From contig CAKTVW010000012.1 in NCBI GenBank assembly GCA_934630495.1, forward strand, positions 1-54,227: a DNA stretch of 54,227 bases, written 5' to 3'. The position numbers and the translations under genes were made by a program. Of the stretch, positions 34,005-43,625 are shown piece after piece (the stretch's first letter is position 1; each line of letters starts with the position of its first letter). The notes under the pieces were generated by a model. That model had not been told where the DNA came from, did not search any database, and saw nothing but the letters and a program-made list of their open reading frames with translations. The DNA comes from an uncultured Oscillospiraceae bacterium. GTDB taxonomy: Bacteria > Bacillota > Clostridia > Oscillospirales > Oscillospiraceae.

Positions 34005-36080
34005 TCAGTTGATCCTGTTTTCCGCCGGGACGGTATCGACGGTATTCGTTTCGGAATAGTAGGCGTCAAGCACCTTTTTGGCCGCGCGGCCGAGGTTGCC
34101 GCCCTGCGCACCTCGTTCCACATAGACCATGATCGCGATCTCGGGGTCCTCCTGCGGCGCATAAAGGACGTAGGACGCGTTATCCGAGCCGCCCTCGCCG
34201 TGCTGCGCGGTGCCGGTCTTGGCGCAGACCGCAACGGGATAGCTGCCGAAAACGATGTTGCAGGAGCCTGCGGTAACAGCCAGCCGCATACCGTCGGAAT
34301 AGGCCGCATAGGCTTCGTCGGAAATGTCGAGCTTACTTAAAACGGTCGGCTCGTTTTCCTTCAAAAGCTGCTGATAATTCGCCGAAATCACGCGTTTCAG
34401 GAAGGTCGCCTTGTAACGAACGCCCTTATTGGCAAGCGCGCAGGTATAGGAGCAGAGCTGCATCGGCGTATAGAGATGCTCGGACTGACCGATGGCGGCC
34501 GAAATGGTGTCGCCGCCGTACCATGCGCTGTAATCTCCGCTATATAGCGCCTTTTTCGTTTCGGGATTGGCGCGGTGGCCGATATACTCGACCAGCTCGA
34601 CGCCCGTATGCTCTCCAAGGCCGAGCGCCTTTGCCGTGGCGTCGATGCGGTCGATGCCCGTCAGCCAGCCCGCCTCATAGAAGAAATAGTTACAGGAAAC
34701 GGAGATCGCCTGCATAACGTTGATCGTGCCGTGCGTTGCGCCGGATGTTGTATAAAGCATACATCGCGGCGTATAGCCCACATCTGCAAAGCGTTCGTAA
34801 ATTCCCTTGTCATAGACCGTGGTTTCGCGGGTAATGGCGCCGCTGTCGATTGCCGCAATGGTCGTGACCATCTTGAAAATGGAGCCGGGCGGATACTCGC
34901 CGAGCAGCGCACGGTCGAAGAGCGGGTCATAGTCCGCCTTCTTCAGCTCGTTGAATTTCTCGGAATAGGTCGTGATATCGAAGGTCGGATAGCTGGCCGA
35001 TACCAGCACCTCGCCGGTCTTGACCTTCATGACTACCATTGCACCGCCCTTGGCGTCCTTTCCTTCGCCTCGGGAACCGACGCCGTCACGCCGCAGGTTG
35101 AGGATCAGCTCCTCGAGCGCATTTTCCGCAACCTGCTGATAATTCAGGTCGATCGTCAGCTCGACGTTATTGCCCGCGATCGGCTCATCGATATAATGCT
35201 CCTCAAGAATGGTGCCGTCCGTGGAAACGGTCGTCTCGCGCGTCCCGTCGACCCCGTGCAGCTCGGCCTCAAACGCCTTTTCCAAGCCGTCCTTGCCGAT
35301 AATGGCATCCATTTTATAGCCAAGCTCCTTATAGGTCTCCCATTCGTCGGAGTTCATCGGTCCGACGCGCCCGAGAATGTGCGCGGCGTACTGCGTATGA
35401 TACTCCCGAACGGTCGAGGATTCGACCGTCATGCCCGGCACGTTCAGCTCCTTCAGCTCCGCCAGCGCACCGGAATCCACGTCCTCCAGCAAAACGTAAG
35501 TCGAAAGCGCACTCTGATCCAACGCGCGCAGATCCAGCTCATAGCGCAGAGAAATGACCTGCCGCGCCTCCTCCTCCGTCCAGTCCTCCGGGATATTATA
35601 GCGGCTCATCATGCGCTTGACGAGCTGGGGCGCGGAAATATCGCTGTCCCATTCCCGATCGAGCAGATAGTCGTTAAAATAGCTCTTCCACTGCGAGGAA
35701 TAATTGTCAAAGGTATATTCGTAAGGCTTCGTCTTACTGACGGGAAGATGGTCGGCGTATTCCAGTCCGCGCTCCTTGCAGAGATTTGCCACCTTGCGCA
35801 GGTACTCGTTGGTGCTTCCCGAGCTGTAGAGCACCTCGCGCACGATCAGCAGATTGAACGACGCGCGATTGCCTACGAGGACATTGCCGTTTCGGTCAAG
35901 GATCTCTCCGCGCGCCGCCTTGACGCGCGTATAATAGGTGATCGTGTTCTGCGCGTTCGGGTCCATTTTTCCCGCCTGCACGACCTGAATGGCATACAGG
36001 CGGACGAAGAACGCCGTAAACAGCAGCGCCGCAAGGGTCAGAAGACTGATGAGACGGACAGAAAATTTATGTTGATTCAT
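34005..36080 (-). CDS. mrdA: Penicillin-binding protein 2 (cell-elongation transpeptidase)
   Basis: A class B PBP of about 691 residues that cross-links peptidoglycan in the Rod/elongasome complex. One N-terminal membrane helix (LISLLTLAALLFTAFFVRLYAIQ) is followed by the pedestal domain and RGEILDRNGNVL. The transpeptidase domain has SIFK with Ser-400 as the catalytic residue, SCN at 462-464 and KTG at 621-623. The start is set at ATG 36080; the GTG at 36089 in frame is possible. It overlaps mreD by 14 bases. Order mreC-mreD-mrdA is the standard elongation operon. All catalytic motifs are intact. Confidence 0.96.
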   Translation of the reverse strand: MNQHKFSVRLISLLTLAALLFTAFFVRLYAIQVVQAGKMDPNAQNTITYYTRVKAARGEILDRNGNVLVGNRASFNLLIVREVLYSSGSTNEYLRKVANLCKERGLEYADHLPVSKTKPYEYTFDNYSSQWKSYFNDYLLDREWDSDISAPQLVKRMMSRYNIPEDWTEEEARQVISLRYELDLRALDQSALSTYVLLEDVDSGALAELKELNVPGMTVESSTVREYHTQYAAHILGRVGPMNSDEWETYKELGYKMDAIIGKDGLEKAFEAELHGVDGTRETTVSTDGTILEEHYIDEPIAGNNVELTIDLNYQQVAENALEELILNLRRDGVGSRGEGKDAKGGAMVVMKVKTGEVLVSASYPTFDITTYSEKFNELKKADYDPLFDRALLGEYPPGSIFKMVTTIAAIDSGAITRETTVYDKGIYERFADVGYTPRCMLYTTSGATHGTINVMQAISVSCNYFFYEAGWLTGIDRIDATAKALGLGEHTGVELVEYIGHRANPETKKALYSGDYSAWYGGDTISAAIGQSEHLYTPMQLCSYTCALANKGVRYKATFLKRVISANYQQLLKENEPTVLSKLDISDEAYAAYSDGMRLAVTAGSCNIVFGSYPVAVCAKTGTAQHGEGGSDNASYVLYAPQEDPEIAIMVYVERGAQGGNLGRAAKKVLDAYYSETNTVDTVPAENRIN

Positions 36081-36603
36081 ACTTATCACCGATTCGATTG
36101 ATGCAGCGCGTCAAAAGATAAACGATCGGCTGCGACAACACGGAAACGAAAACGCAAGGCAGCAGCGTCGTCAAAAACAGCCTGCCGTCCATCGCGCCGA
36201 AAAGAGACTTAACGGCAAAGATCAGGCACTGCTGCACGAGCAGCGTCAGAAACGAGAGCGCAAGGCTCGTAAAATACCGTTCCGAAAGGATCTGGCTGCA
36301 AAGCAGCGTTCCCGCCACGGGAACGATCGTCAGCACGGCAATGCTGAGGCTGCCCTGATCCGCGCCGGAAAGATACCAGAACAGCGACGCCAGCAGCGCA
36401 AACAGTCCGCCGCGTTCGGCACCCTCGCGCAGGCAGACGCAGGTGATCACAACCGGAATGAAATCCGGATGCGTCCCCAAAAGCGTCCGATTGCCGAGCA
36501 CCACCGTCTGGAGCATCATAGCCGTCAGCAGCAGCAGCGCATAGAGCGCCCAGCGCAGAATATGCAGCCATTGCCGCGGCGTTATATAGAGCTTATCGAG
36601 CAT
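36067..36603 (-). CDS. mreD: Rod-shape determining protein MreD
   Basis: A 178-residue membrane protein with about five helices (for example ILRWALYALLLLTAMMLQTVV and LALSFLTLLVQQCLIFAV), a partner of MreC in the elongation complex. MreD proteins are poorly conserved in sequence, so position between mreC and the PBP2 gene is the main support, together with length and topology. AAGGAG lies 8 bases before ATG 36603; the upstream in-frame residues overlap mreC and are not natural. Confidence 0.9.
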   Translation of the reverse strand: MLDKLYITPRQWLHILRWALYALLLLTAMMLQTVVLGNRTLLGTHPDFIPVVITCVCLREGAERGGLFALLASLFWYLSGADQGSLSIAVLTIVPVAGTLLCSQILSERYFTSLALSFLTLLVQQCLIFAVKSLFGAMDGRLFLTTLLPCVFVSVLSQPIVYLLTRCINRIGDKYEST

Positions 36604-36616
36604 TCTGCCGCTCCTT

Positions 36617-37447
36617 TCAACCGCTGACAAAGTGCGTGATGATAAAGACCTGCTCCAAGCTGCCGAAATCGGCGGCCGGTTCCAAAACGGCGTACTTGGA
36701 AACACCCGTCTCGTCAAAGCCCGCGTCCGTCACATAGCCCAGAACAAGGTCCTTCGGGTACACGGTCGAGCCGCTGGTAACGACCTGATCGTTGTTCCGC
36801 AGGACGGCGGAGCTTGGCAGATAGTTCATACGGAGCTTTCCCGCGTTTCCCGTGGTATACGCGCCCTGAACAACGCCGGTATGGCCCGACGAGGCGACAT
36901 AGGCGCTGATCTCCATGGAGGAATCCAGAATCGTCGTGATCGTCGCCCAGTTCGGCCCGACCTCCGTGATCTGGCCGATCACCTGCTTGTTTTCGGTCAC
37001 GGCGACCATGCCCGTCTCCAAGCCCGCGTTCGTGCCCTTCCCGATGGTAAAGGTGCTCTTCCAGCTCGACGAATCCCACGAGATAACATAGGCCTCGCAA
37101 AATTCGTAGTCGATATTCTCCTCTGCCAGATGCAGCAGCTCATGCAGGCGGCTGTTCTCGCGCTCGAGCAGATCGACCTGACGCGCCTGCTCCTCCAGCT
37201 CCGCGTTGCGCTTCATGAGATACTTGTTTTCCGCTTCCAGCGATTCATACTTGAAGATGTAATTATAGTAACGCTCCGCCTGAACGGAAATGGAGTTGAC
37301 GCCGCTGCGGATCGGCGTGAGGACCGCCTGCACCGCCTTCTGCGCCCACGTCGCGCCGAACTGCGCCGAGATGATCGCCGTCAGAACGGCCAGCAGCAGT
37401 GCCGATACAACGATCAGCTTTACGCGGCCGGAAATTCGCTTTCTCAA
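36617..37447 (-). CDS. mreC: Rod-shape determining protein MreC
   Basis: 276 residues. A short cytoplasmic start, one membrane helix (LIVVSALLLAVLTAIISAQF), a coiled coil at about 65-110 (YESLEAENKYLMKRNAELEEQ region) and the extracellular beta domain with VISWDSSSWKSTFTIGKG, GMVAVTENKQVIGQITEVG and DQVVTSGSTVYPKDLVLGYV. MreC scaffolds PBP2 and the MreB filament. maf ends 11 bases upstream, the usual maf-mreC-mreD order. mreB is not in the window, so it must be encoded elsewhere. Confidence 0.96.
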   Translation of the reverse strand: MRKRISGRVKLIVVSALLLAVLTAIISAQFGATWAQKAVQAVLTPIRSGVNSISVQAERYYNYIFKYESLEAENKYLMKRNAELEEQARQVDLLERENSRLHELLHLAEENIDYEFCEAYVISWDSSSWKSTFTIGKGTNAGLETGMVAVTENKQVIGQITEVGPNWATITTILDSSMEISAYVASSGHTGVVQGAYTTGNAGKLRMNYLPSSAVLRNNDQVVTSGSTVYPKDLVLGYVTDAGFDETGVSKYAVLEPAADFGSLEQVFIITHFVSG

Positions 37448-37458
37448 TTCATCTCACC

Positions 37459-38034
37459 TCAACAGCCCAGCAGCTTGACACCGAGTCTGCGGAGCATGAG
37501 CGTCAGCGTACACACAGGAAGTCCCATCACATTGTAATAGTCGCCGTCCAGACCGACGACGAACATCGCCGCATAGCCTTGGATCGCATAAGCGCCCGCC
37601 TTGTCCATCGGTTCGCGCGTAGCGATATAGGCGCGGATCTCCTCGTCGGACAGGTGGCGGAAGCGCAGTGTCGTCGTGACGGTGGTCGTTTCCTCGCGCT
37701 CGCCCTCGAGGATCGTCAGGCCGGTCATAACCTGATGGTCGCGGCCGGAGAGGCGGCGAAGCATGGAAAACGCTTCGCTTTCGGAATGCGGCTTTCCCAT
37801 CATCAGGCCGTCGCAGACCACGATCGTGTCCGCGCTGATGATGATATCGTCGTCAAGGCAGTTCGGATAGACCGCGCGCGCCTTGAGAGCGCTGACTCGC
37901 GCGACCTCCTCGGCCGGATTGTTAAAGGGATTCATCGTTTCATCGTGGTGCGCAACACGAACGACAAAGTCCAGTCCCATGCGCTCGAGCAGTTCCTTTC
38001 TTCTCGGGGACGTGGATGCTAAAATGATACCCAT
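37459..38034 (-). CDS. maf: Maf-family nucleotide pyrophosphatase
   Basis: 191 residues. Maf proteins hydrolyse non-canonical or modified nucleoside triphosphates (dTTP/UTP type) and were first linked to septum formation. Motifs are LASTSPRRKELLERMG at the start (substrate loop), the ARVSALKA helix, ISADTIVVCDG with the catalytic Asp, GRDHQVMTGL and AGAYAIQGYAA near the end. Full length. Part of the maf-mreC-mreD-mrdA run, 81 bases after the U32 gene. Confidence 0.96.
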   Translation of the reverse strand: MGIILASTSPRRKELLERMGLDFVVRVAHHDETMNPFNNPAEEVARVSALKARAVYPNCLDDDIIISADTIVVCDGLMMGKPHSESEAFSMLRRLSGRDHQVMTGLTILEGEREETTTVTTTLRFRHLSDEEIRAYIATREPMDKAGAYAIQGYAAMFVVGLDGDYYNVMGLPVCTLTLMLRRLGVKLLGC

Positions 38035-38115
38035 AATCTATGATCTCCATTTCTATCTTGGCTGTTTATTGATTCGGCCCGCCTCGGTATGAAGCGGCCG
38101 TTATGCTTTTAAAAA

Positions 38116-40200
38116 TTACTCGACTCTGCGCAGGAACAGGCCGCGGGTGCAGCCGCCCGGCTCAAAGTGAGCGTCACCCTGCCACGCGGCAAGAACGCCG
38201 TCGATCTCGGCGGGATTCTCCGTGGTAAAGGCCATGCGAAGCGCCCAAAGGCCCAGCTCCCGCAGTTCGCTCTTTTTATCCAAAAGATACAGCTTTTTCC
38301 CGTTCAGGATCACGCTTCGGCAGGTATTGCAGTCGCGCACGACGCGGAACTCCGCGCCGACGCGGTCGACCAGCCTGGTATTTCCTCCGGCACAGGCGCA
38401 GGCGCCGCTGCGGCTTTTCATCAGACAATGCTCCGTCAGCATCAGCGGAAGCCGTCCGTAGACCAGCAGCTCGGTAGGCAGCGGCTTGGAAAGGTCGCGA
38501 AGCTGCGGCAGCGACATTTCAAACGAAGCGGTCGCCGAAACCATGCCCAGCTCTGCGGGCAGCGCCATCGCCCTCGAATTAAAGAGGTTCAGGCCGAAAT
38601 CTCCCGCGATCTCAAAGCCGCGCGACTTGGCAGGCTCAAGCTGCCCGATATTGCCGATCAGCACCCGCCGAACGCCGGCCGAGGCCGCGATGCCCAAAGC
38701 AGTAAGCAGCGTTCCGTTCTCCGGTTCGCGCACCACGCGCGGCAGGATCGCCGCGATTTTTTGCTTTGCGGTGAGCGAACGGTAAAAATCCGCATGCGCT
38801 TCGATCTCCGAAATCGGAACATACAGCACGGCGGGCCGCATTTCCAGCAGCTTCGGCGTGATCTGCGCCGTTTTCAAAACGCTCACCGTCAGCTCCGGCG
38901 GCTTTCTGGTGCCGGAAAAGCGCATCGGCCTTGTCGGGCGGTTCAGCTCCGGCGGCTCCGTTCTTCCGCGCACCGCCATCAGGTGCGTCAGCACCTCGCG
39001 GCGCATTCGGTTCAGCTCCGCCGCAGGCAGGCTCAGGTCACGGTCGAGCTTGCAGTGCACCTCCCGGCAGAAAAACGGCGTTCCGCCCGTTTTAGAAAGG
39101 CGCTCGGTCAGCTCCTCCTGCGTCAGCTCCCGATTGATGGCGGGCTGGGGAACGGCTCCCTGCGTCTTGCAGACGTTGCCGTCCTCGTCCTGCACGGCTA
39201 ACAGCGCTTCGCTGTCGTGCTCGATCACAGCATAGAACTTCACCGGGACCCGCTTTGCCTCAACGCCCTCATAAGAGGCGCGTGCGGCCTGCATCAGCTC
39301 CTTATTCTCTCCCTCGCGCACGCGGGTGCCGAACATATCGTCCCCCGCCCGGCCGAGGTAATATCCCTGCGTAAAGCCCTGTCTGGAAAAAGCGCCGCGC
39401 AGGATCCGAAGCGTCTGCTCGTTCACCGTTTCGCCCTGAAGCGCACTGCGGTAAATCCCCGTGACCGTGGCGACGTATTCCGGCCGCTTCATACGGCCCT
39501 CGATCTTGATGCTCGCCACGCCCAGACGGTCGAGATCGTGCAAATACTGCACAAGGCAGTTATCCTTCAGGCTCAGCGGATATTTTTCCTCAAAGCGGTC
39601 GTAGCCGTACGGCAGTCGGCACGGCTGGGCACACTGGCCGCGGTTTCCCGAGCGCTGCCCGATTACGGACGACATATAGCACTGGCCGGAATAGCACATG
39701 CACAGCGCACCGTGAACAAAAACCTCGATCTCCACGGGGCTGCTGCGGCAGATCTGCGCGATCTCCTCGCGCGAAAGCTCCCGCGCAAGCACCACACGGG
39801 AAACGCCCAGCGCGGCGGCCTGCCGCACGCCCTCGAGAGAATGAATGCTCATCTGCGTCGACGCGTGCAGCGGGAGCTTGGGTGCGATCTGCCTGCACAG
39901 TGAAACAACGCCGAAGTCCTGCACGATCAGCGCGTCCACACCGGCTCTGGCAGCGGCGGCGACCAGCTCGGCGACCTGCGGAAGCTCGCGGTCTGAAACT
40001 AAGGTATTGAGCGTCAGGTGCACCTTGACGCCGCGAATATGGCAGTAACGGACGGCCTCCGGCAGCTCCTGCAATGTGAAATTTCTTGCTCCGCGCCGCG
40101 CGTTAAACGAGTCGACGCCGAGATAAACCGCGTCGGCTCCGTTACAGACGGCGGCGTGCAGAGCCTCCATGGACCCGGCGGGAGAAAGCAGCTCCAGCAT
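38116..40200 (-). CDS. U32-family protein, RlhA/TrhP-like RNA hydroxylation
   Basis: A 694-residue peptidase-U32 family protein. U32 members RlhA and TrhP hydroxylate rRNA and tRNA bases, and the old label collagenase-like protease is doubtful for this type. Family features: LLSPAGSMEALHAAVCNGADAVYLG at the start, VHLTLNTLV, LPLHASTQMSIHS, and the cysteines FVHGALCMCYSGQCYMS and NRGQCAQPCRLPY that may hold an Fe-S cluster. The long C-terminal half (with CACAGGNTR and CNTCRSVI) matches the RlhA-size form. It lies upstream of maf-mreC; an extended -10 at 40267-40272 may drive it. The exact substrate is unknown. Confidence 0.88.
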   Translation of the reverse strand: MLELLSPAGSMEALHAAVCNGADAVYLGVDSFNARRGARNFTLQELPEAVRYCHIRGVKVHLTLNTLVSDRELPQVAELVAAAARAGVDALIVQDFGVVSLCRQIAPKLPLHASTQMSIHSLEGVRQAAALGVSRVVLARELSREEIAQICRSSPVEIEVFVHGALCMCYSGQCYMSSVIGQRSGNRGQCAQPCRLPYGYDRFEEKYPLSLKDNCLVQYLHDLDRLGVASIKIEGRMKRPEYVATVTGIYRSALQGETVNEQTLRILRGAFSRQGFTQGYYLGRAGDDMFGTRVREGENKELMQAARASYEGVEAKRVPVKFYAVIEHDSEALLAVQDEDGNVCKTQGAVPQPAINRELTQEELTERLSKTGGTPFFCREVHCKLDRDLSLPAAELNRMRREVLTHLMAVRGRTEPPELNRPTRPMRFSGTRKPPELTVSVLKTAQITPKLLEMRPAVLYVPISEIEAHADFYRSLTAKQKIAAILPRVVREPENGTLLTALGIAASAGVRRVLIGNIGQLEPAKSRGFEIAGDFGLNLFNSRAMALPAELGMVSATASFEMSLPQLRDLSKPLPTELLVYGRLPLMLTEHCLMKSRSGACACAGGNTRLVDRVGAEFRVVRDCNTCRSVILNGKKLYLLDKKSELRELGLWALRMAFTTENPAEIDGVLAAWQGDAHFEPGGCTRGLFLRRVE

Positions 40201-40266
40201 ATTTCAAAACTCCAAAACGAACAGTTTGTTTTCTATCGAATGCGTTTGCAAAAAGACGCATGATAA

Positions 40267-40272
40267 ATTATA
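40267..40272 (-). promoter_or_regulatory. Extended -10 promoter of the U32 gene
   Basis: Minus strand TGTTATAAT with no good -35, about 66 bases before the ATG at 40200. Confidence 0.5.
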
Positions 40273-40584
40273 ACATAGATTCGGGTAAAAATGCTAGAAG
40301 TCGGCAGGATTTTCTGTAAATTTTTTTGAAACGATTCGGCAATTTGACCATAGGCCGCTTTCGGTGTCCGCCTGTCAGATACACCGCAAAGTTTACATAA
40401 TTTTCTTTCTTCCGGGCTTTTTTGCGCTTATGAACATGCGTTATCAACAATTTCACAGGCTTATGCACAGTGCTCTGCGGCGGTTTTATGGAAACCACAT
40501 TTGTCCGCAAACGTCCGCGTGAAAAAAATCTCCGTTTTTCACAGTCGGAAAAGCGGATTTTCTCTGTGCAAAGGCAGAAAAATA

Positions 40585-40593
40585 TGCTATAAT
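40585..40593 (+). promoter_or_regulatory. Extended -10 promoter of the rlmI-mnmG operon
   Basis: TGCTATAAT (40585-40593) with a weak -35 (TGTGCA, 40565-40570), 30 bases before the ATG at 40624. The last DnaA-like 9-mer covers this -35. Confidence 0.6.
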
Positions 40594-40623
40594 TTAGAGT
40601 ATCACTCTACAGGGAGGAAATCC

Positions 40624-41802
40624 ATGGCGATCGGACAAATCTGCCTGCGGCGGGGCGAAGAGCTTTCGCTGCTTTCCGGCAATCGGTGGATCTATGACAA
40701 CGAAATCGACTGGGTCGACGAGCTATGCCGCGACGGAGACGTCGTAGAGGTGCTTGACAGTCGGCTGCGCTTCATCGCAAAGGGCTTTTTCAACAGCCGC
40801 TCCAAAATCGCCGTGCGCGTTCTGACCCGCGACCGCGAGGAAGCGATCGACGCCGCCTTTATCCGTCGGCGCATCGGCGCGGCGTGGGAATACCGCAGGC
40901 TTCTCGGCTTTTCCGATGCCTGCCGCGTCGTTTTCGGAGAGTCCGACGGTCTGCCCGGCCTGACGGTCGACAAATTCGGCAGTGCGCTCTCCTTCCAGAT
41001 TGTCTGCCTCGGCATGGAGCGCCGCAAGCAGGACGTGATCGACGCGCTGATCGAGCTGCTCGAGCCGACGTGCATTTACGAGCGCGACGACATCTCCGTC
41101 CGCGAAAAGGAGGGGCTTCCCCAGCAAAAGGGCTGTGTCTACGGCGCCGTCCCGCCGGAGCTTGTGATCCGCGAGCATGACGCGCTGATGGCCGTGGATA
41201 TCGTCAACGGGCAAAAGACCGGGCACTTCCTCGACCAGCAGGAAAACCGAGGCCGCCTCAAGCCCTATTGCAGCGGCCGCCGCGTGCTCGATCTCTGCTG
41301 CCATACGGGCGGCTTTGCCATTCATGCGGCGCTCTACGGCGCGGCAAGCGCGGAGGCCGTGGACGTTTCCGAGGCCGCGCTGCAAATGGTGCGCGAAAAC
41401 GCCGCGCGCAACGGCGTGGAGGACCGCATCACGACCGTCTGCGCCAACGTATTTGATCTTGCGAAGCTCTACAGCACACAGCCGCAGCGCTTCGACACCG
41501 TGATCTGCGACCCGCCCGCGTTCGCCAAGAGCAAGCGTGCCTTGGACGCCGCGTATCGCGGCTACAAGGAGCTGAACCTGCGCTGTATGCAGATGCTGAC
41601 GCCCGGCGGCTTCCTGCTGACGTGCTCATGCAGCCAGTTCATGACGCAGCCGCTTTTTGAAAAAATGCTGCGCGAGGCGGCAGCGGACAGCGGACGCTCC
41701 GTCCGTCTTCTGGAGCGGCTGATCCAGTCGCGCGACCATCCCGCCGCTCTCTGCGAGGAGCATTCGCATTATCTCAAGGGCTGCATCCTACAGGTTTTAT
41801 AA
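40624..41802 (+). CDS. rlmI: RlmI-like class I SAM-dependent RNA methyltransferase
   Basis: 392 residues of the RlmI/RlmK (COG1092) type, which methylate cytosine in 23S rRNA. The N-terminal PUA-like domain (LRRGEELSLLSGNRWIYDNEI) is followed by VVFGESDGLPGLTVDKFG, FLDQQENRG, the SAM-binding VLDLCCHTGGFAIHAALYGA and the catalytic CDPPAFAKSK, then LLTCSCSQ. AGGGAGGA precedes ATG 40624; the frame open to 40501 is only untranslated leader. First gene of a five-gene run to mnmG. The target base in this organism is assumed from the family. Confidence 0.92.
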   Translation: MAIGQICLRRGEELSLLSGNRWIYDNEIDWVDELCRDGDVVEVLDSRLRFIAKGFFNSRSKIAVRVLTRDREEAIDAAFIRRRIGAAWEYRRLLGFSDACRVVFGESDGLPGLTVDKFGSALSFQIVCLGMERRKQDVIDALIELLEPTCIYERDDISVREKEGLPQQKGCVYGAVPPELVIREHDALMAVDIVNGQKTGHFLDQQENRGRLKPYCSGRRVLDLCCHTGGFAIHAALYGAASAEAVDVSEAALQMVRENAARNGVEDRITTVCANVFDLAKLYSTQPQRFDTVICDPPAFAKSKRALDAAYRGYKELNLRCMQMLTPGGFLLTCSCSQFMTQPLFEKMLREAAADSGRSVRLLERLIQSRDHPAALCEEHSHYLKGCILQVL

Positions 41803-41823
41803 AATACAGAAAGGAAGTCTTCC

Positions 41824-43623
41824 ATGAAAAGAAAACGCCTTATCGTTCTGCCCGCGCTGCTGCTGATCGTCGCGCTTTTATTGCAGGGCTGCACCTTCTC
41901 CTTCTTCTACCCGCGCGAACCGTCGGGGAGCTTTCTGTCCACCGCTCCCGCCTCCTCCGGTAAGCCGTCGACGGACCCCGCCGAACCGACGGAGCCGGCT
42001 TCCTATGTCCCCTACACGGAATATGAACGACCCATGCAGGGTACCCTGCCGGAATGCCGCTTTTCGGAAATGGAATACACCCGCCCGGACACCGACGCGA
42101 TCCGCAGCGGCTTTGCCGAGGTGCAGAAGCTGGTCGAAGACGATGCCTCTCTCGATGAGGTTTTGACGCGCTTCGACGAGGTCTATACCGACTATCTCTA
42201 TTTTACCACAATGGATTCTCTCGCCTATATCCACTACTCCCTCGACCTGAACGACAGCTTTTACGACGAGGAGTACAATTGGTGCGAAGCGCAGTCGCCG
42301 CTGGTATCGCAGGCGCAGGAAAAATGCTATGTTGCCATGGCGCAAAGCCCGCTGCGGGATGATCTGGAGCGGGAGTATTTTACCGAAGGCTTCTTTGATT
42401 TCTACGACGAGAACCAGATCTATACCAAAGACCGCGTCGTTGAATTGATGCAGCAGGAATCCGAGCTGGAAACGCAGTATATGGCGCTGCAAAGCGACCG
42501 GACGATCGAATGGGAGGGCGAGGAGGTCCTCGTCGACGATCTGTTTGCCTCCGATCTGGATTATTTCAGTCTCATGGACGCCTATCGGCTCTATTACGAA
42601 AAGTACAACCCGTTGGCCTCCGACCTGTTTATCCGTCTCATTCGGGTACGCAGGGAGATCGCCGCCGAGCTGGAATATGACAGCTTTGCCGATTTTGCCT
42701 ACGAATATTACTACCGCCGCGATTATACGCCCGCGCAGGTCTCACAGTATACCGCCGACATCGCCCGCGAGCTTTCTCCGCTGTATTATACCGCCGCGAT
42801 GAACACCTATTCGCGGGAGATGGACACCGACGAAACGATGGAGCTTTTCCGCAAGACGGTATATACCTTCGGCGGCGAGATCGCGACCGCCTACGAATAC
42901 ATGACCGCTTATGAGCTTTACGACATCACGGAGTCCAGCAGCAAGCTGCCCGGCTCCTATATGACCTACCTCAATTCCTACGAAATGCCCTTCCTCTACG
43001 TTTCCCCCACCGACACGATTGACGATCTGCTGACCGTTTCGCATGAATTTGGACACTTTGTCGACGGCTATGTCAACTGCGGCGCCACGGATTCCATCGA
43101 CTGTAACGAGATTTTTTCTCAGGGCCTTGAATTTCTGACGCTGGGCCGCGCGGAGCTGAGCGAGAGCGAGCGGGCGCTGCTGACATCCTCCAAGCTTGCC
43201 GATTCCGTCAGCGTATTTCTGAGTCAGGCCTCCTACGCGGAGTTTGAGCAGCGTGCCTATGAGCTTCCGGACGAGAAGCTGACGGCCGAGGGCCTGAACG
43301 AGCTGTTTGTCGAATGCAGCGAGGAGTTCGGAATGAGCTTTTCCGGTATGGAAGACCTGATCGGCATGGGCTGGATCGACATTCAGCACTTCTTCATCGC
43401 GCCGTTCTACGTTATCAGCTATTGCGTCTCTAACGACGCCGCCCTGCAAATTTATCAGCGCGAGCTGGCAAGCGGCGACGGTCTGGCGCTCTACCGCAGG
43501 CTCATGGAGCTTTCCGGCGGCAATACGATCCTGAATCTGCTGGATGAAGCGGAAATGGAATCTCCGTTTGCCGAGGGCCGCATGGCCGAGCTTGCCGACT
43601 TCCTTCAGGAGCATCTGAACTGA
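41824..43623 (+). CDS. M3-family metallopeptidase, predicted lipoprotein
   Basis: 599 residues. The start (MKRKRLIVLPALLLIVALLLQGC) is a lipoprotein signal with the lipobox LLQGC, and the next 40 residues are a Ser/Thr/Pro linker. The rest is an M3 (oligoendopeptidase F-like) zinc peptidase with HEFGH at residues 407-411 and the third ligand likely in the following SIDCNEIFSQGLEF. M3 enzymes are mostly cytosolic, so a surface-anchored one is notable; it would trim peptides outside the cell. It lies 21 bases after rlmI and two bases before mnmE, so it is co-transcribed with RNA-modification genes. Confidence 0.9.
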   Translation: MKRKRLIVLPALLLIVALLLQGCTFSFFYPREPSGSFLSTAPASSGKPSTDPAEPTEPASYVPYTEYERPMQGTLPECRFSEMEYTRPDTDAIRSGFAEVQKLVEDDASLDEVLTRFDEVYTDYLYFTTMDSLAYIHYSLDLNDSFYDEEYNWCEAQSPLVSQAQEKCYVAMAQSPLRDDLEREYFTEGFFDFYDENQIYTKDRVVELMQQESELETQYMALQSDRTIEWEGEEVLVDDLFASDLDYFSLMDAYRLYYEKYNPLASDLFIRLIRVRREIAAELEYDSFADFAYEYYYRRDYTPAQVSQYTADIARELSPLYYTAAMNTYSREMDTDETMELFRKTVYTFGGEIATAYEYMTAYELYDITESSSKLPGSYMTYLNSYEMPFLYVSPTDTIDDLLTVSHEFGHFVDGYVNCGATDSIDCNEIFSQGLEFLTLGRAELSESERALLTSSKLADSVSVFLSQASYAEFEQRAYELPDEKLTAEGLNELFVECSEEFGMSFSGMEDLIGMGWIDIQHFFIAPFYVISYCVSNDAALQIYQRELASGDGLALYRRLMELSGGNTILNLLDEAEMESPFAEGRMAELADFLQEHLN

Positions 43624-43625
43624 CC

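Larger units (their letters stand above)
40201..40623. other. Divergent 423-base gap with DnaA-box-like 9-mers
   Basis: AT-rich DNA between the divergent U32 and rlmI genes. Matches to the Firmicutes DnaA box (TTWTNCACA): TTATCAACA at 40441-40449 (one mismatch), TTATGCACA at 40461-40469 (exact), TTTTTCACA at 40535-40543 (exact to the relaxed form), and CTTTGCACA on the minus strand at 40573-40565 (one mismatch). Promoters lie at both ends. The 80-codon minus-strand frame at 40268-40510 is not credible. Confidence 0.5.

Noticed and set aside
34575..36101. 508-codon plus-strand frame across mrdA
   Set aside because: Antisense shadow; the minus strand carries all PBP motifs.
40268..40510. 80-codon minus-strand frame in the gap before the U32 gene
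   Set aside because: Very basic and without a ribosome binding site; it covers the DnaA-like boxes and a promoter, so it is likely chance.
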